NCBI GenBank assembly: GCA_000179315.1
Contig: ADZZ01000176.1
Span: 18,082-82,081, forward strand
DNA: 64,000 nt
Reading direction: 5' to 3'
Origin: a delta proteobacterium NaphS2
Lineage (GTDB): Bacteria; Desulfobacterota; DSM-4660; Desulfatiglandales; Desulfatiglandaceae
The first letter of the stretch is position 1. Every line of letters begins with the position of its first letter. Shown here piece after piece: positions 51,162 through 61,219 of the stretch. The translations under genes and the position numbers were made by a program. Under the pieces are notes generated by a model. The model saw only the letters and a program-made list of their open reading frames with translations, searched no databases and had not been told where the DNA came from.

Positions 51162-53636
51162 ATGGGTCAAATTCATGCGAAGAGTTTACTTTTAAAACGA
51201 TTGGTCGTTTTAGGCCTGGCCCTGGGGTTAACAATTACGGCAACTTTGATGCCCATGGATTTATTTGAAAAAAAGGTTGTGGCATTATCCACGCCGGTCG
51301 GAGATGTTTTGGAAGTGAAGGAAGGGATCAATGGAACCTTTTCAGTGTACAGGGATACGGAAGGCCACCTTGAGTTGAAATCGGAAACCACGGGGATTGC
51401 GGGGGATGGCGATTTTAGAATAGCACAAAAGATGCTGGGCCATATGGGCGTTCTTCTGAATAAAAACGCCGGAGATATCTTGTCTATCGGATTCGGGGGA
51501 GGAGAAACAACCGCCTGCCTGGCGATTAACAACAAATTGAATCGACTTGATTGTGTGGAGATTTCACCGGAAGTCGTTCAGATGGCCTTGAAGTTTTTCA
51601 AGCATATCAATCTCGGTGATGAATTGGATCGAAAAGTCAACATGATTTACATGGATGGCAAGAACTATCTTTATCTAACTGAAAAAAGATATGACATCAT
51701 TATCAATGGTGCAAACATACCGACTTATTCAGGTAGCGCCCCTTTGTTTACCAGAGATCATTTTCAAAATGCCCTGGAACACTTAAATCCCGGAGGACTG
51801 TTTATTAGCAAGTTGCATTTAATGAGTACTTCAAAGCCCAGTTTTGACAGCATTCTGGGAACTTTTATGGAGGTTTTTCCACATGCAACCATTTGGTTCC
51901 CAACGGCAAAACCATACAGATTTTTCTATTTGGTGGGCTCTCAAGAAAAACAATGGATTTGTCCACGATTCATTGAATCACAACTTGAAAAAAAAGAAAT
52001 CCAAGAAAGCATATCGTACTTAAATATCTACCATTACCAGGATGTCTTGAGCTGTTATGTCGGTGACAAGAATGATATCAAAAATTATCTTAAAGAATAT
52101 GCCTTAAATACGGATTACATGCCGTATGTTGAATTCACACCCATCGCAAAAAACGGCCTATCGGCGAGTGAGTTTTTCGAGTTTATCGATTCGGTTCATA
52201 ACGGATCCGTTGTCGACCATATTGATTGGTCCGGAATGCCCCGGGATGAGCAGGGCAGGTGGCAAGAAAGATACGGTTTATTGCACGAAATATGGCATTT
52301 TCAACTAAAAATTTTATATGAAGAGGATATGCTTCTGTCACTGCAACGCTTACATGATTTCAGACAATTGTTACCGAAAAACAAGGCGCTTCTTGATCTT
52401 GAAGACGATTATTTGTCTTTTGTGAAACCTGTTTCCTTCAACAACACGGACAGGGTGATGATGGGTATTGATGAAGTGTTGCGGAAAAGACCGGAATTTG
52501 GTGCCGGCTGGTTGGTCAAATCCTGGGCATTGCAGGCCAAGAAAGACTTGGGCGGATCGCTGATTGCCGGAAAAAAAGCCGTACAATATTCACCTTTCAC
52601 CGTCTCGGCTTATGAAAATCTGGGTTTCATCCACTTTGAGATGGGGCAGTTTCATGAGGCGGTCTCCATGTATCGGAAGGCAATCCGTATCAAACCCGGG
52701 AAAGCGGAATTGTATCAGGATCTAGGAACCGTGTTTCTAATGCATGGGCAGCTTGACAACGCGGTTTCCCAGTTCAGCCGGGCTTTGAAGATAAGACCCA
52801 ATTTCGTGGCGGCACACCTTGGCCTGGCCAGAGCCATGGGTGCTAAAGGCAGAAACGAGGAGGCGATTGCCCACTTTCGGGAAGTTCTGAAAATCAACCC
52901 CGGAAACCTGGAAGCAGCCAACGATTTGGCGTGGGTATTCGCCACATATCCGGACGCTAAATTTCGCAACGGCCCGGAGGCCGTTCGACTCGCTAAGATG
53001 GTGTGCGAAGCGACCGAGTACAAATTGCCGTTGCCGCTGGACACCTTGGCGGCTGCCTATGCGGAATCCGGCTTGTTTGATAAAGCTCAAGAGACGGCAA
53101 AAAAAGCCGGAATACTGGCAAAATCCACGGGACAGGAAAGGCTGTGGGCCGATATTGAAAGACGCCTGCAATCATACAGATCAAAACGGGCTTTTTGCAG
53201 CCCTCGGAATCCGAAAACGGAAGTCGAATCAACACATTTATCCAAACTCAAAACAGAAGAGAAAAATAGACACTTATGGCACGGCTCCGGGAAGAAGAGC
53301 GAGTCCAGGGTGCGTATCAGCATCATCAGCGTAAAGGAGCAGCCGATCGCTCAGGAAATATTGCGAGAGTTAAAGGCGGGTGGTAATTTCAGCGAATTGG
53401 TTCGCCGGTATTCTATCGGGCCTGGAGCAGAACATGGTGGAGATATCGGTTATATTGCCCCCGGCGATATGGTGGAAGATTTGAGAGCGGTTGCCATGAA
53501 TCTAAAAGTCGGACAATACAGCGGGACTGTTGAAACCGGCAACGGCTATTTCATCATAATGAAAACAGATGAGAGAAGCTCACCTCAGACATTGCCGGAA
53601 GAAACGCAGGAAATTCCAGGCATCAACTCAAAATAA
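51162..53636 (+). CDS. Spermidine-synthase-like/TPR/parvulin fusion protein
   Basis: About 824 residues from ATG 51162, which has a perfect GGAGG at 51152-51156; an ATG at 51123 overlapping the previous stop as ATGA is the alternative. Domain order: hydrophobic N-terminal anchor (LLLKRLVVLGLALGLTITATL), a spermidine-synthase/SAM fold (SIGFGGGETTACLA, DCVEISPEVVQMAL, about residues 100-340), at least three TPR repeats (about 476-600, e.g. AYENLGFIHFEMGQFHEAVSMYRKAIRIKPG), and a C-terminal PpiC/parvulin domain (VRISIISVKEQPIAQEILRELKAGGNFSELVRRYSIGPGAEHGGDIGYI, about 710-800). The usual catalytic Asp motif of polyamine synthases reads IINGANIPTYSGSAP, without the Asp pair, so spermidine synthesis is unlikely. 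The anchor suggests an exported or membrane-bound protein. Confidence 0.85.
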   Translation: MGQIHAKSLLLKRLVVLGLALGLTITATLMPMDLFEKKVVALSTPVGDVLEVKEGINGTFSVYRDTEGHLELKSETTGIAGDGDFRIAQKMLGHMGVLLNKNAGDILSIGFGGGETTACLAINNKLNRLDCVEISPEVVQMALKFFKHINLGDELDRKVNMIYMDGKNYLYLTEKRYDIIINGANIPTYSGSAPLFTRDHFQNALEHLNPGGLFISKLHLMSTSKPSFDSILGTFMEVFPHATIWFPTAKPYRFFYLVGSQEKQWICPRFIESQLEKKEIQESISYLNIYHYQDVLSCYVGDKNDIKNYLKEYALNTDYMPYVEFTPIAKNGLSASEFFEFIDSVHNGSVVDHIDWSGMPRDEQGRWQERYGLLHEIWHFQLKILYEEDMLLSLQRLHDFRQLLPKNKALLDLEDDYLSFVKPVSFNNTDRVMMGIDEVLRKRPEFGAGWLVKSWALQAKKDLGGSLIAGKKAVQYSPFTVSAYENLGFIHFEMGQFHEAVSMYRKAIRIKPGKAELYQDLGTVFLMHGQLDNAVSQFSRALKIRPNFVAAHLGLARAMGAKGRNEEAIAHFREVLKINPGNLEAANDLAWVFATYPDAKFRNGPEAVRLAKMVCEATEYKLPLPLDTLAAAYAESGLFDKAQETAKKAGILAKSTGQERLWADIERRLQSYRSKRAFCSPRNPKTEVESTHLSKLKTEEKNRHLWHGSGKKSESRVRISIISVKEQPIAQEILRELKAGGNFSELVRRYSIGPGAEHGGDIGYIAPGDMVEDLRAVAMNLKVGQYSGTVETGNGYFIIMKTDERSSPQTLPEETQEIPGINSK

Positions 53637-53670
53637 CGCCGTATCCGGAATTGAAACGGAAAAGACAACG

Positions 53671-53985
53671 ATGCAATGGATCGAACTCATACAGTTGAGG
53701 ACATACTCCCAACAGGACAGGGATGAGGCCGTTTCCGCTTTTCATCAACTCTCCTCCCCGGATCAGGAGAAGGGCCTCAGGGCGATGAGGTTATTCAGAA
53801 ACTTTTCACTGCACAATGATCTAGGCATCTTCATCGGATGGCGGGGCCAGGCCCCTCCCCAAGGGGGCAAAACCTCCTTGGGGTTGCAAATGGCGGATGC
53901 TTTTTCCCAATTTGGCCGAATCCATCACGTCGTATGGATGGACGAGGGCCAACTTGAAGTGAAAGAGAGGAAGGGCGAACCATGA
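53671..53985 (+). CDS. Small hypothetical protein, possible ABM/dimeric-barrel-like
   Basis: 104 residues from ATG 53671; the frame is open upstream only through the preceding gene. It begins MQWIELIQLRTYSQQDRDEAVSAFHQL and contains LRLFRNFSLHNDLGIFIGWRG-like strands and HHVVWMDE at the end. The beta-alpha-beta pattern with a single short domain recalls the ferredoxin-like dimeric barrels of the antibiotic-monooxygenase/Dabb group, but the match is weak. It is 34 bp behind the fusion gene and probably co-transcribed from the sigma-54 promoter at 49596. Confidence 0.6.
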   Translation: MQWIELIQLRTYSQQDRDEAVSAFHQLSSPDQEKGLRAMRLFRNFSLHNDLGIFIGWRGQAPPQGGKTSLGLQMADAFSQFGRIHHVVWMDEGQLEVKERKGEP

Positions 53986-54166
53986 AAAACACCCCCGTCA
54001 AAGAAAAAATCTTTCCACGTTCTTCCGGGGCTTAAGGAGGGAGACTGCGCGGTCACCGCAGGGCCAGGTTCCTTCGCGACGGCCAAGACGTACGGATTCT
54101 CAATAAATTGATGTCTATAAAATGCCTGGGCGCTCACCTCTTCCGCCAATTTTTTCTTACAAACCA

Positions 54167-55732
54167 TCAGCCTATAATCCGGTATGTTGTAATCGGGCTG
54201 GAAAACCCTTTGACCCTTATGGGCGGCTGCTTTTCCGCTTTTAAAGGACCTTTAAATCCCTTTAGGGTTTCTTCGCTTGCCAATATGTCACAACGGTATT
54301 TTTTCGTGAGCCCCTCAATTCTCGATGCCATATTGACCGTGTCGCCTATGAGCGCATAAGAGAGTTGGTCTTCACTTCCGGTATTCCCTGCCAGCACCTC
54401 ACCCGTATGGATGCCGATGCCGTGACGGAACGGCGTCATGTTTTGTTCTATTCTCCGTCTGTTCAATTCCTTCAGGCTTTTCCGCATCTCAAGGGCCGCC
54501 AGGACCGCCTTTTGCGCATGGTCATCATACTTCAAAGGCACGCCAAAAACCGCCTCTATTTCATCACCCGCATATTGAAGGACCAGTCCTTGATGGAAAC
54601 GGATGGCCCGTTGCATGGCCGTAAAATACGCCCTCATGCTTTTGATCACCGCTTCAGGGGAGGCCGCTTCAACATAACGGGTAAATCCGCGAAGATCCGC
54701 AAACAGGACGGTTGCCTGTGTTCTTTCTCCATTAAGGGGCACCCGGCCCGCGAGGATCATATCCCTTATCTCAGGGGTAACGTATTTTCCAAAGGTTTCC
54801 CTTATCCTCTCCCTCTCTCTAAGGGCTAAAACCATATCGTTTCCCGCATCGGCCAAAATCCCTGTTTCATCATTTGAAACCACATGTATTCTCTCGTTGA
54901 AATTACCGCCTTTCACCTTTCCGATCATCTTCAATATCTCTGCTAACGGATCTATGATGGATTTCCCCACAAGAGAGTTCAAGCTAAGCGCCATAAAGAT
55001 GAAAATACCGTATGCTATCAGGGTAAAAACAAAGAATTGCAGACCGAAATCCAGAGCAGAGACAGGTCTTCCTTCAATATTCCATAACGCAAGAAGCAAG
55101 GTGCCTGTAAAAATAATCGTGGGAATGGCCGTCTCTGCCAGAAACAATACCCTTATCCGGGTACGTATTGAAATCATTGCCGTTCCGGGTATTTCCGCCA
55201 GCCTGCCTTCGGGAAAAAGCATCGGAATCGCCTTTTTTCTTGAGTGGTTTTCTATGAGCAAAAAAGAGAAGATGCCGGTAATGAGCCCGATCATTACAAA
55301 TCTGAAAAAGAGGAAAATGATGATGATGGCCGGCATATCATTAAGAAAATGCAGAAAGGCCAGGATCAGAGCCGGCAAAGCGATCCAGGCGATCAGGTCC
55401 AGTCCCGGGATGACAAATGGCAAATTCAAGAGCCTACGTTTGGCTTTAACCGCCAACCCTCCCGGAATTTCTTTTCCGATCCGGATTTGCGCCATACACT
55501 TTGAAACGGGCCGTTGAATGAGGCATTGCAGACAGCAAATCAGGAGGAACACCAGCAAAGGAAGTAAAACAAGCAGGAGCCATCCTCCTACCGTAAAAAG
55601 GAAGGCGCCTTGCACCTTAATGGCATACACCGGTGTAAAAAAATCGAGCAGGAGAGCGGCTCCAAAACCGATCAAATTGGCAACCATATGCAGCAGATAA
55701 AAGCCATATAGGGCGGTTTTTTCCGGTTTCAT
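54167..55732 (-). CDS. Membrane-bound class III adenylate/guanylate cyclase
   Basis: 521 residues. The N-terminal 250 residues hold six hydrophobic segments, followed by a HAMP-like linker (LNSLVGKSIIDPLAEILKMIGKVKGGNFNERIHVVSNDETGILADAGNDMV) and the cyclase domain: ATVLFADLRGFTRYVE (metal-binding Asp), LVLQYAGDEIEAVFGVP (second Asp), and GIGIHTGEVLAGNTGSEDQLSYALIGDTVNMASRIEGL, with the conserved Asn-Arg of the transition-state contacts (NMASR). It should convert ATP to cyclic AMP. It overlaps the patatin gene start region by 4 bp and closes a five-gene operon on this strand. Confidence 0.9.
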   Translation of the reverse strand: MKPEKTALYGFYLLHMVANLIGFGAALLLDFFTPVYAIKVQGAFLFTVGGWLLLVLLPLLVFLLICCLQCLIQRPVSKCMAQIRIGKEIPGGLAVKAKRRLLNLPFVIPGLDLIAWIALPALILAFLHFLNDMPAIIIIFLFFRFVMIGLITGIFSFLLIENHSRKKAIPMLFPEGRLAEIPGTAMISIRTRIRVLFLAETAIPTIIFTGTLLLALWNIEGRPVSALDFGLQFFVFTLIAYGIFIFMALSLNSLVGKSIIDPLAEILKMIGKVKGGNFNERIHVVSNDETGILADAGNDMVLALRERERIRETFGKYVTPEIRDMILAGRVPLNGERTQATVLFADLRGFTRYVEAASPEAVIKSMRAYFTAMQRAIRFHQGLVLQYAGDEIEAVFGVPLKYDDHAQKAVLAALEMRKSLKELNRRRIEQNMTPFRHGIGIHTGEVLAGNTGSEDQLSYALIGDTVNMASRIEGLTKKYRCDILASEETLKGFKGPLKAEKQPPIRVKGFSSPITTYRIIG

Positions 55733-56718
55733 ACTTCCGAACGCGATTTTTTATCGATCAATCGATCAATCTGTGATTTCATCTCCCTGTATCCCTCCGA
55801 AATGGCCTCTTCGGCCCTGTGGAATTCCAGGAATTTCAAGTGCCCCAGTTTCGGTTGAATCAGCAGATCCGGGGGATCAGCCGTCAACCGCGAAGCGGTG
55901 ATTTGAGTTTCCATGATATTGATCGAGGATACCAGCACTTCAAAGATATTGGGCATGGGGTCTTTTGCCATCCATTGTTTTAGTTGCGCCAATGCGGGAA
56001 AATCAATGGACATGACCCTTCTGTTCAACGTATTTTTTATCCAGCCTTTTTTTGTCGGGCCGATGTCGACCCCGCTGTCCGGAGATATGTTTTCCAGGCT
56101 CGAAGCCGGAGTTTTCCCGGCGCCTTTTTTGCAAATGATATCGTGGTTGAGATCAACCGCTATCACGAAGTCGGCGCCCATCTCCCGCACCACCCTCACG
56201 GGAACCGGATCGACCAGACCGCCGTCAACCAGGATCATGCCATTTCTTTTTACCGGCGTAAATATGCCGGGTATCGATATGCTGGCCCTCACCGCCTCAA
56301 TGACGTCTCCGTTCCGAATCACGACTTCCCCGCCGGTTTCAAGATCGGTGGATATGGCGCAAAAGGGTAAGGTGAGATCTTCAATGTTTTTGGGAGGAAC
56401 ATGCGCGCGGACAAAATCGGCAATCTTTTTCCCGTCAATCAGCCCCGATTTGGGGAAGACGACATCCAAAAAGGATACGATCTGCCGCCAGTCAAGCTGG
56501 AGAACGACATCTTCCAGTGCCCCGATCTTCCCTGAAGCACAGACGGCTCCGACCACCGCGCCAATGCTGGTTCCCGCTATATAATCCACGCGGACACCTG
56601 CTTCCGTCAGGGCCTTGATCACCCCCATATGCGCCCATCCGCGGGCCGACCCGCTGCCGAGGGCAAGACCGATTTTTCCCGGCGGGTTTATTTTATCTTC
56701 AGGACAGAGATTCATCAT
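55729..56718 (-). CDS. Patatin-like phospholipase (RssA/NTE type)
   Basis: 329 residues. The patatin fold shows the oxyanion loop GLALGSGSARGWAHMG (G-x-x-x-G-x-(A/G)RG), the nucleophile GTSIGA (GxSxG) and the catalytic Asp in ILVDGGLVDPVPV. There is no signal peptide; it is probably cytoplasmic and acts on phospholipid acyl esters at the inner membrane. An insertion of about 50 residues after VIAVDLNHDI (GAGKTPASSLENISPDSGVDIG...) is not typical. Its stop overlaps the start of the cyclase gene by 4 bp, and its start lies 44 bp from the activator gene stop. Confidence 0.9.
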   Translation of the reverse strand: MMNLCPEDKINPPGKIGLALGSGSARGWAHMGVIKALTEAGVRVDYIAGTSIGAVVGAVCASGKIGALEDVVLQLDWRQIVSFLDVVFPKSGLIDGKKIADFVRAHVPPKNIEDLTLPFCAISTDLETGGEVVIRNGDVIEAVRASISIPGIFTPVKRNGMILVDGGLVDPVPVRVVREMGADFVIAVDLNHDIICKKGAGKTPASSLENISPDSGVDIGPTKKGWIKNTLNRRVMSIDFPALAQLKQWMAKDPMPNIFEVLVSSINIMETQITASRLTADPPDLLIQPKLGHLKFLEFHRAEEAISEGYREMKSQIDRLIDKKSRSEV

Positions 56719-56730
56719 CTTGGCTCACTC

Positions 56731-56754
56731 AAATATTTAACGAAATATTTAACG
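56731..56754. repeat. Tandem 12-bp repeat in the activator/patatin spacer
   Basis: AAATATTTAACG occurs twice head to tail (56731-56742, 56743-56754), followed by AAAT. It lies in the 44-bp gap between the activator and patatin genes. It could be slippage, or a modest regulatory site. Confidence 0.5.
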
Positions 56755-56762
56755 AAATTCAA

Positions 56763-59700
56763 CTACCTTCGCACAAAATCGCTTGCCTTTTTCCACAACC
56801 CCAATCCGGACACCCATGATTTCCATTTTTCGAGTTCCGGCGATATATAATAGTCAAAATCAAGGTATCCGGGGGGCCGTATGCGGGGAAGGTGAGGAGG
56901 CCGGGCAATCGCCGCCTTGGCCGTTGTTTCCGCGCCATGGTCCATTTCCTCCCTTGCCGCCATGATCATGAAGTGCAGACGGTTCAGGATATTCACTTCG
57001 CTGGCGCCCGCGTCCATATCCAGGGAAAGCAGATTCAGATGCGGAAACATCTCTTTCAATTTCCTTGCAAGGCCCGTTCCCGTAATATGATTGGAAATAC
57101 AGCCGAACGGCTGAAGACATACGATGTTTCCGGTCCCTTCTTTCAACATGCCGATCATTTCAGCGGTCAGGAGCCATCCTTCCCCGAACTGATTGGCCAG
57201 ACTGACCACCTCGCTCGTGATATGGGCCAGGTCCTTAAGATCAAAGGGTTCCGCATGGAAGCGAAACCGCCGCATGACCCTGTCGATCCGGGCAAGATGA
57301 TACCGCACATAGATATCCATGAGCCTGTGTTGGAAACTATCGACAACGGAGCGTTTAAAAAACGCTTTTTGATTGAAATCTTCGTTAATAAACCTTTGGG
57401 TAAAAAAACTTTGCAGCTTGGGGAGCGCCACTTCCACGCCCTGCCGGGAAAGCCACTCGATGATATTGCCATTGGAAAAGAAATTGTATTTGACAAAGAT
57501 CTCGCCCACAACACCGATTTTAGGAACGGACCCATCGACGATTTCGACCCCGTTGAAATCCTGCACAGCCCTTTCCAACACATTCAGGAGACCATGGTAA
57601 TCGGCCTTTTCAACACCGTCAGCCATTTCGGAAAGATAGTGGGTGTGCAGGGCCTTTGAAGTCCCCGCTCTTTTCTCTCTTGCCACGGTGGCCAGATACA
57701 GTTGCGCGAGTGGATCAGTGAAGATTACGCCCAGGCCCATTCTTTTGACCAGCTCTTTCTTGTCGATGATGAATCCCGGCTGGGGGTTTATGTCTTCACT
57801 GGACAGCGCTATTACCGGCACATTGCCCAAGTCGGCTGAGATCAGCATTTTCTTGATGAGCGAAACATAGGCGGAGGCCCGGCATTGACCGCCGGTCTGA
57901 GTCAAAATGACGGATGTTTTTTCCGGATCGTACCTTCCGGATCGAAATGCCTTGAGAATGTCGCCAGCCACAAGAACGGCGGGGTAGCACATATCGTTAT
58001 TGATGTTTTTAAGGCCGAATTCCACCGAGGCCCCGTCCTGAGGCGGGAGCACATCCACCCGGTAACCCAAAGGCCTGAACGCCGCCGGAACCAGCGGGGA
58101 ATAGAAAGGAGAAAAATAGGGGGCGATGAGGGTCCTCTTTCGGTCTTCCCGCATGAATAAGCGAGGCGTTTTCGTTCCCTTGTCCTTTTCCCGCTGAGAC
58201 ATCCCCCCGTTTTCCTTCACCGCTTCCAGCATGGAACGTAGTCTGATCCTGACCGCGCCCAGGTTGCTGATCTCATCCATTTTGATCAGCGTATAGACCT
58301 TCCCCGAGCCCCTGATGATTTCGCGAACCTCATCGGCGGAGACCGCATCCGGGCCGCACCCGAAGGATGAAAGCTGGACCAGTTGCGCCGCGCCGTTGCC
58401 GCAAACCCACCTGGCGGCGGCATAGAGTCTGTTGGTGTAGGACCACTGCGTGAGGACATTTACATCGGACAGGGAACCGTATTCCTCCCTCGGAACGGCG
58501 TTTTCGCTGATAACGTCAACGCCGAAACCGCTTAAGAGTTCAGGGATGCCATGGTTTATGAGCGGATCAATATGATAGGGCCTGCCGGTCAGGACAACGA
58601 TCATCCGGTTTTCGTTTTCCGCCCTGGATATGAGGGCGCAGGCCCTGTCGGTCAACGTTTTTTTGAATTCTTCCTGAGCGCCCAGTCCGTTTTCCACCGC
58701 CCGTGACACGGTTTTGTAATCCACCCCGAGCTTTCTGAAAAAAAGGTGGAGTTGTCTTTTCAACAAGGGCTTATTTCGAAAACTGATGGCGGGACTGTCA
58801 ATGGGGATGCCATGTTTTCCCTCGGGATCGATGGCGCTTTTGAGCAAATCCGGATATCCGGTTACCACCGGGCAGTTGAAGCTGTCCAAGGCATCTGCAT
58901 ATTCTTCCTTTTCGTAAACCACGGTCGGGTAGAAAATCCTGGTTACTCCACGGTCCAGGAGGTCGAGAATATGTCCGTGGGCAAGTTTGGCGGGAAAGCA
59001 GATGTTTTCCGACATAACGGTCGCCGAGCCTCTTTCAAAAAGCCTGGAATCGGATCGCGAGGAAAGCACTACTTCAAAACCGCATGCAACCAAGAAGGCG
59101 GCCCAAAAGGGAAAATTTTCATACATGTTCAGGCAGCGGGGGATGCCGAAAGTGAGGATCGGGGCCTTGGCCGGTTTTGTTTCACGGTCAAAGAGGAGCT
59201 TCATCTGTTCGGCAACCAGGTTGGCCCCTTTTTGCTTTGTCTTTGAACCATTGCTGAAGTGACGCTCGCACCGGTTGCCCGTAACATACCGGTTTCCATT
59301 GGCAAAGGTCAGCTGCATGACCAGGCAGTTGTTTTCGCAGCCATTGCAGTGCAATTCTTTTTTCGTAAAACCGGCCTGTAATTCCGGGGCTTCAACCATA
59401 TTGAATCCGGTTGATTCCGCCGGCCGGGCGAGATGGTTGCCCAAAGCCGTCAGGGCCGCGCCGTATGCTCCCATCAATTCCGGAATATCGGGACGGATAA
59501 CGTCCTCTTCCAGCAGGAGTTCAAGGGCGCGCAATACCGCCGGGTTGCGAAAAGTTCCCCCCTGCGCAATGATCCTTTCTCCCAAGACCGACGTATCCCT
59601 CAGCTTGAGGACCTTGTAGAGGGAATTTTTGATGACCGAGTAGGCCAGTCCCGCTGCGATGTCCGGGATGCCGGCGCCTTCCCGAAGCGCCTGCTTCACC

Positions 59701-61208
59701 TTGGAATTCATAAACACGGTGCATCGGGTTCCCAGATCAAAAGGGTTGCTGCCGATGCATGCGATTTCAGCGAAATCCTCAATTTTGTAATCGAGGGACC
59801 GGGCGAAGGTTTCGATAAATGAGCCGCATCCGGATGAACAGGCTTCATTGACCTGAATATCCGATACCCCATGGTCGCGAATATAGACCGCTTTCATGTC
59901 CTGGCCCCCGATATCCAGGATAAACGATGCCTCGCCGTCAAAACATCTTGCCGCCCGGTAGTGCGCCATGGTCTCGACCACGCCGTCATCGATGCCGAAG
60001 GCCGCCCGGATCAGGTCTTCCCCGTAACCGGTTGCGGCCGCCCGGACAATACGCGGTGGAAAACCCGCCGCCTTGAATTTTTGTCTGAAAACGGACAGCC
60101 CCTCCTTTACCGCACCGATGGGGTCGCCGTTGTTGGACCCGTAATGGCCCAGGACAACTCTTTTTCCGGCATCGACAAGCACAAGTTTGGTGGTTGTGGA
60201 GCCGGAATCAATTCCGAGGAAAAGATCCAGGTCTCTTGCCTCGGCAAGACTGATCCGGGATACCCGGTCCCTTGCGTGCCTATCCCGCCATGACGCAAAT
60301 TCCGCCCGGTCCTTAAACAGGGCCGGAAGTCTTCGGGTTCTGCTATTCATCGTGGGAGGTCTTTTTTTCCCTGCCATGGCGAGCATATCCCCGATCCTGG
60401 CCCGGAGCGGCTGTCCGTCCCGGGTCAATGCCGCTCCCATGGCGGGGATGAGTTCCGGGCGGTCCGGGACAATCAGGTCGCCTGGATCCATCAGGCCGAG
60501 AACTTTTACCAAAGCCCGGCGAAGTTCAGGGTAAAACGTTAAAGGACCCCCGCCGATGAGTATCTTTTTATGAAAATCACGGCCCCGGGACAAACTGCTC
60601 ACCACCTGAATGGCCACGGCGTTGAACACGGAAGCGGCAATATCTTCCTTTGACGCATCCTGACTCAGCAATGCCTGGATGTCGGTTTTTGCAAAAACCC
60701 CACACCGGGAGGCAATGGGATAGATGGAAAGGGCTTTCTCCGCCAGGGTATTAAATTCGGAGACCGGCACATTCAGGAGTACGGCCATTTGATCGATAAA
60801 AGCCCCCGTACCGCCGGCGCAGCTTCCGTTCATCCGAATGTCGGGACGAAAGTGATCATCGAAAAAAATGATTTTTGAGTCCTCGCCGCCGATCTCAATA
60901 AATGTTCTGACTTCGGGATAGCATCTCTTTATGAGGTGCGCCGACGCCACCACCTCCTGAACAAACGGAAGCCCGAAGGTTTCGGCCGCCCCCATTCCCG
61001 CGGACCCTGTAACCGCCAGGTCCAGTTCAATATTGCCAAGCGCGTTAAGGGCCTCCTCAAAGATCTCCCTTGTGGTTTCCTCGGTTCTGGCCTGATGACG
61101 TTTGTAGCGGTCAAAGACCCTGTGGCCGTTCCCGTCGCAAATTACGACCTTGGCAGTCGTGGAGCCGACATCAATTCCCGCTGTATATGATGTATGTCCG
61201 GTTTCCAT
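56763..61208 (-). CDS. Giant 2-hydroxyacyl-CoA dehydratase-type activator ATPase (BcrA/BadF/HgdC family, DUF2229 fused)
   Basis: About 1481 residues from ATG 61208; the frame extends upstream but would overlap the membrane/HD gene. Two ASKHA ATPase modules are fused: TAGIDVGSTTAKVVICDG (residue about 10) with NGSCAGGTGAFIDQM, and LFLGIDSGSTTTKLVLVDAG (about 340) with NEACSSGCGSFIETFARSL. In each, the Cys near the middle would ligate the subunit-bridging [4Fe-4S] cluster. A Cys-rich knuckle CNGCENNCLVMQLTF...NRCERHF follows near 615, then a DUF2229-type region (LTFGIPRCLNMYENFPFWAAFLVACGFEVVLSSRSD) and a dehydratase-like C-terminal half (SSFGCGPDAVSADEV, TGGQCRASAYVSLIKKML). Such proteins inject electrons at low potential into 2-hydroxyacyl-CoA dehydratases or benzoyl-CoA reductases. 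No separate dehydratase subunits are nearby. Confidence 0.9.
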   Translation of the reverse strand: METGHTSYTAGIDVGSTTAKVVICDGNGHRVFDRYKRHQARTEETTREIFEEALNALGNIELDLAVTGSAGMGAAETFGLPFVQEVVASAHLIKRCYPEVRTFIEIGGEDSKIIFFDDHFRPDIRMNGSCAGGTGAFIDQMAVLLNVPVSEFNTLAEKALSIYPIASRCGVFAKTDIQALLSQDASKEDIAASVFNAVAIQVVSSLSRGRDFHKKILIGGGPLTFYPELRRALVKVLGLMDPGDLIVPDRPELIPAMGAALTRDGQPLRARIGDMLAMAGKKRPPTMNSRTRRLPALFKDRAEFASWRDRHARDRVSRISLAEARDLDLFLGIDSGSTTTKLVLVDAGKRVVLGHYGSNNGDPIGAVKEGLSVFRQKFKAAGFPPRIVRAAATGYGEDLIRAAFGIDDGVVETMAHYRAARCFDGEASFILDIGGQDMKAVYIRDHGVSDIQVNEACSSGCGSFIETFARSLDYKIEDFAEIACIGSNPFDLGTRCTVFMNSKVKQALREGAGIPDIAAGLAYSVIKNSLYKVLKLRDTSVLGERIIAQGGTFRNPAVLRALELLLEEDVIRPDIPELMGAYGAALTALGNHLARPAESTGFNMVEAPELQAGFTKKELHCNGCENNCLVMQLTFANGNRYVTGNRCERHFSNGSKTKQKGANLVAEQMKLLFDRETKPAKAPILTFGIPRCLNMYENFPFWAAFLVACGFEVVLSSRSDSRLFERGSATVMSENICFPAKLAHGHILDLLDRGVTRIFYPTVVYEKEEYADALDSFNCPVVTGYPDLLKSAIDPEGKHGIPIDSPAISFRNKPLLKRQLHLFFRKLGVDYKTVSRAVENGLGAQEEFKKTLTDRACALISRAENENRMIVVLTGRPYHIDPLINHGIPELLSGFGVDVISENAVPREEYGSLSDVNVLTQWSYTNRLYAAARWVCGNGAAQLVQLSSFGCGPDAVSADEVREIIRGSGKVYTLIKMDEISNLGAVRIRLRSMLEAVKENGGMSQREKDKGTKTPRLFMREDRKRTLIAPYFSPFYSPLVPAAFRPLGYRVDVLPPQDGASVEFGLKNINNDMCYPAVLVAGDILKAFRSGRYDPEKTSVILTQTGGQCRASAYVSLIKKMLISADLGNVPVIALSSEDINPQPGFIIDKKELVKRMGLGVIFTDPLAQLYLATVAREKRAGTSKALHTHYLSEMADGVEKADYHGLLNVLERAVQDFNGVEIVDGSVPKIGVVGEIFVKYNFFSNGNIIEWLSRQGVEVALPKLQSFFTQRFINEDFNQKAFFKRSVVDSFQHRLMDIYVRYHLARIDRVMRRFRFHAEPFDLKDLAHITSEVVSLANQFGEGWLLTAEMIGMLKEGTGNIVCLQPFGCISNHITGTGLARKLKEMFPHLNLLSLDMDAGASEVNILNRLHFMIMAAREEMDHGAETTAKAAIARPPHLPRIRPPGYLDFDYYISPELEKWKSWVSGLGLWKKASDFVRR

Positions 61209-61219
61209 GGATGCCGTTC

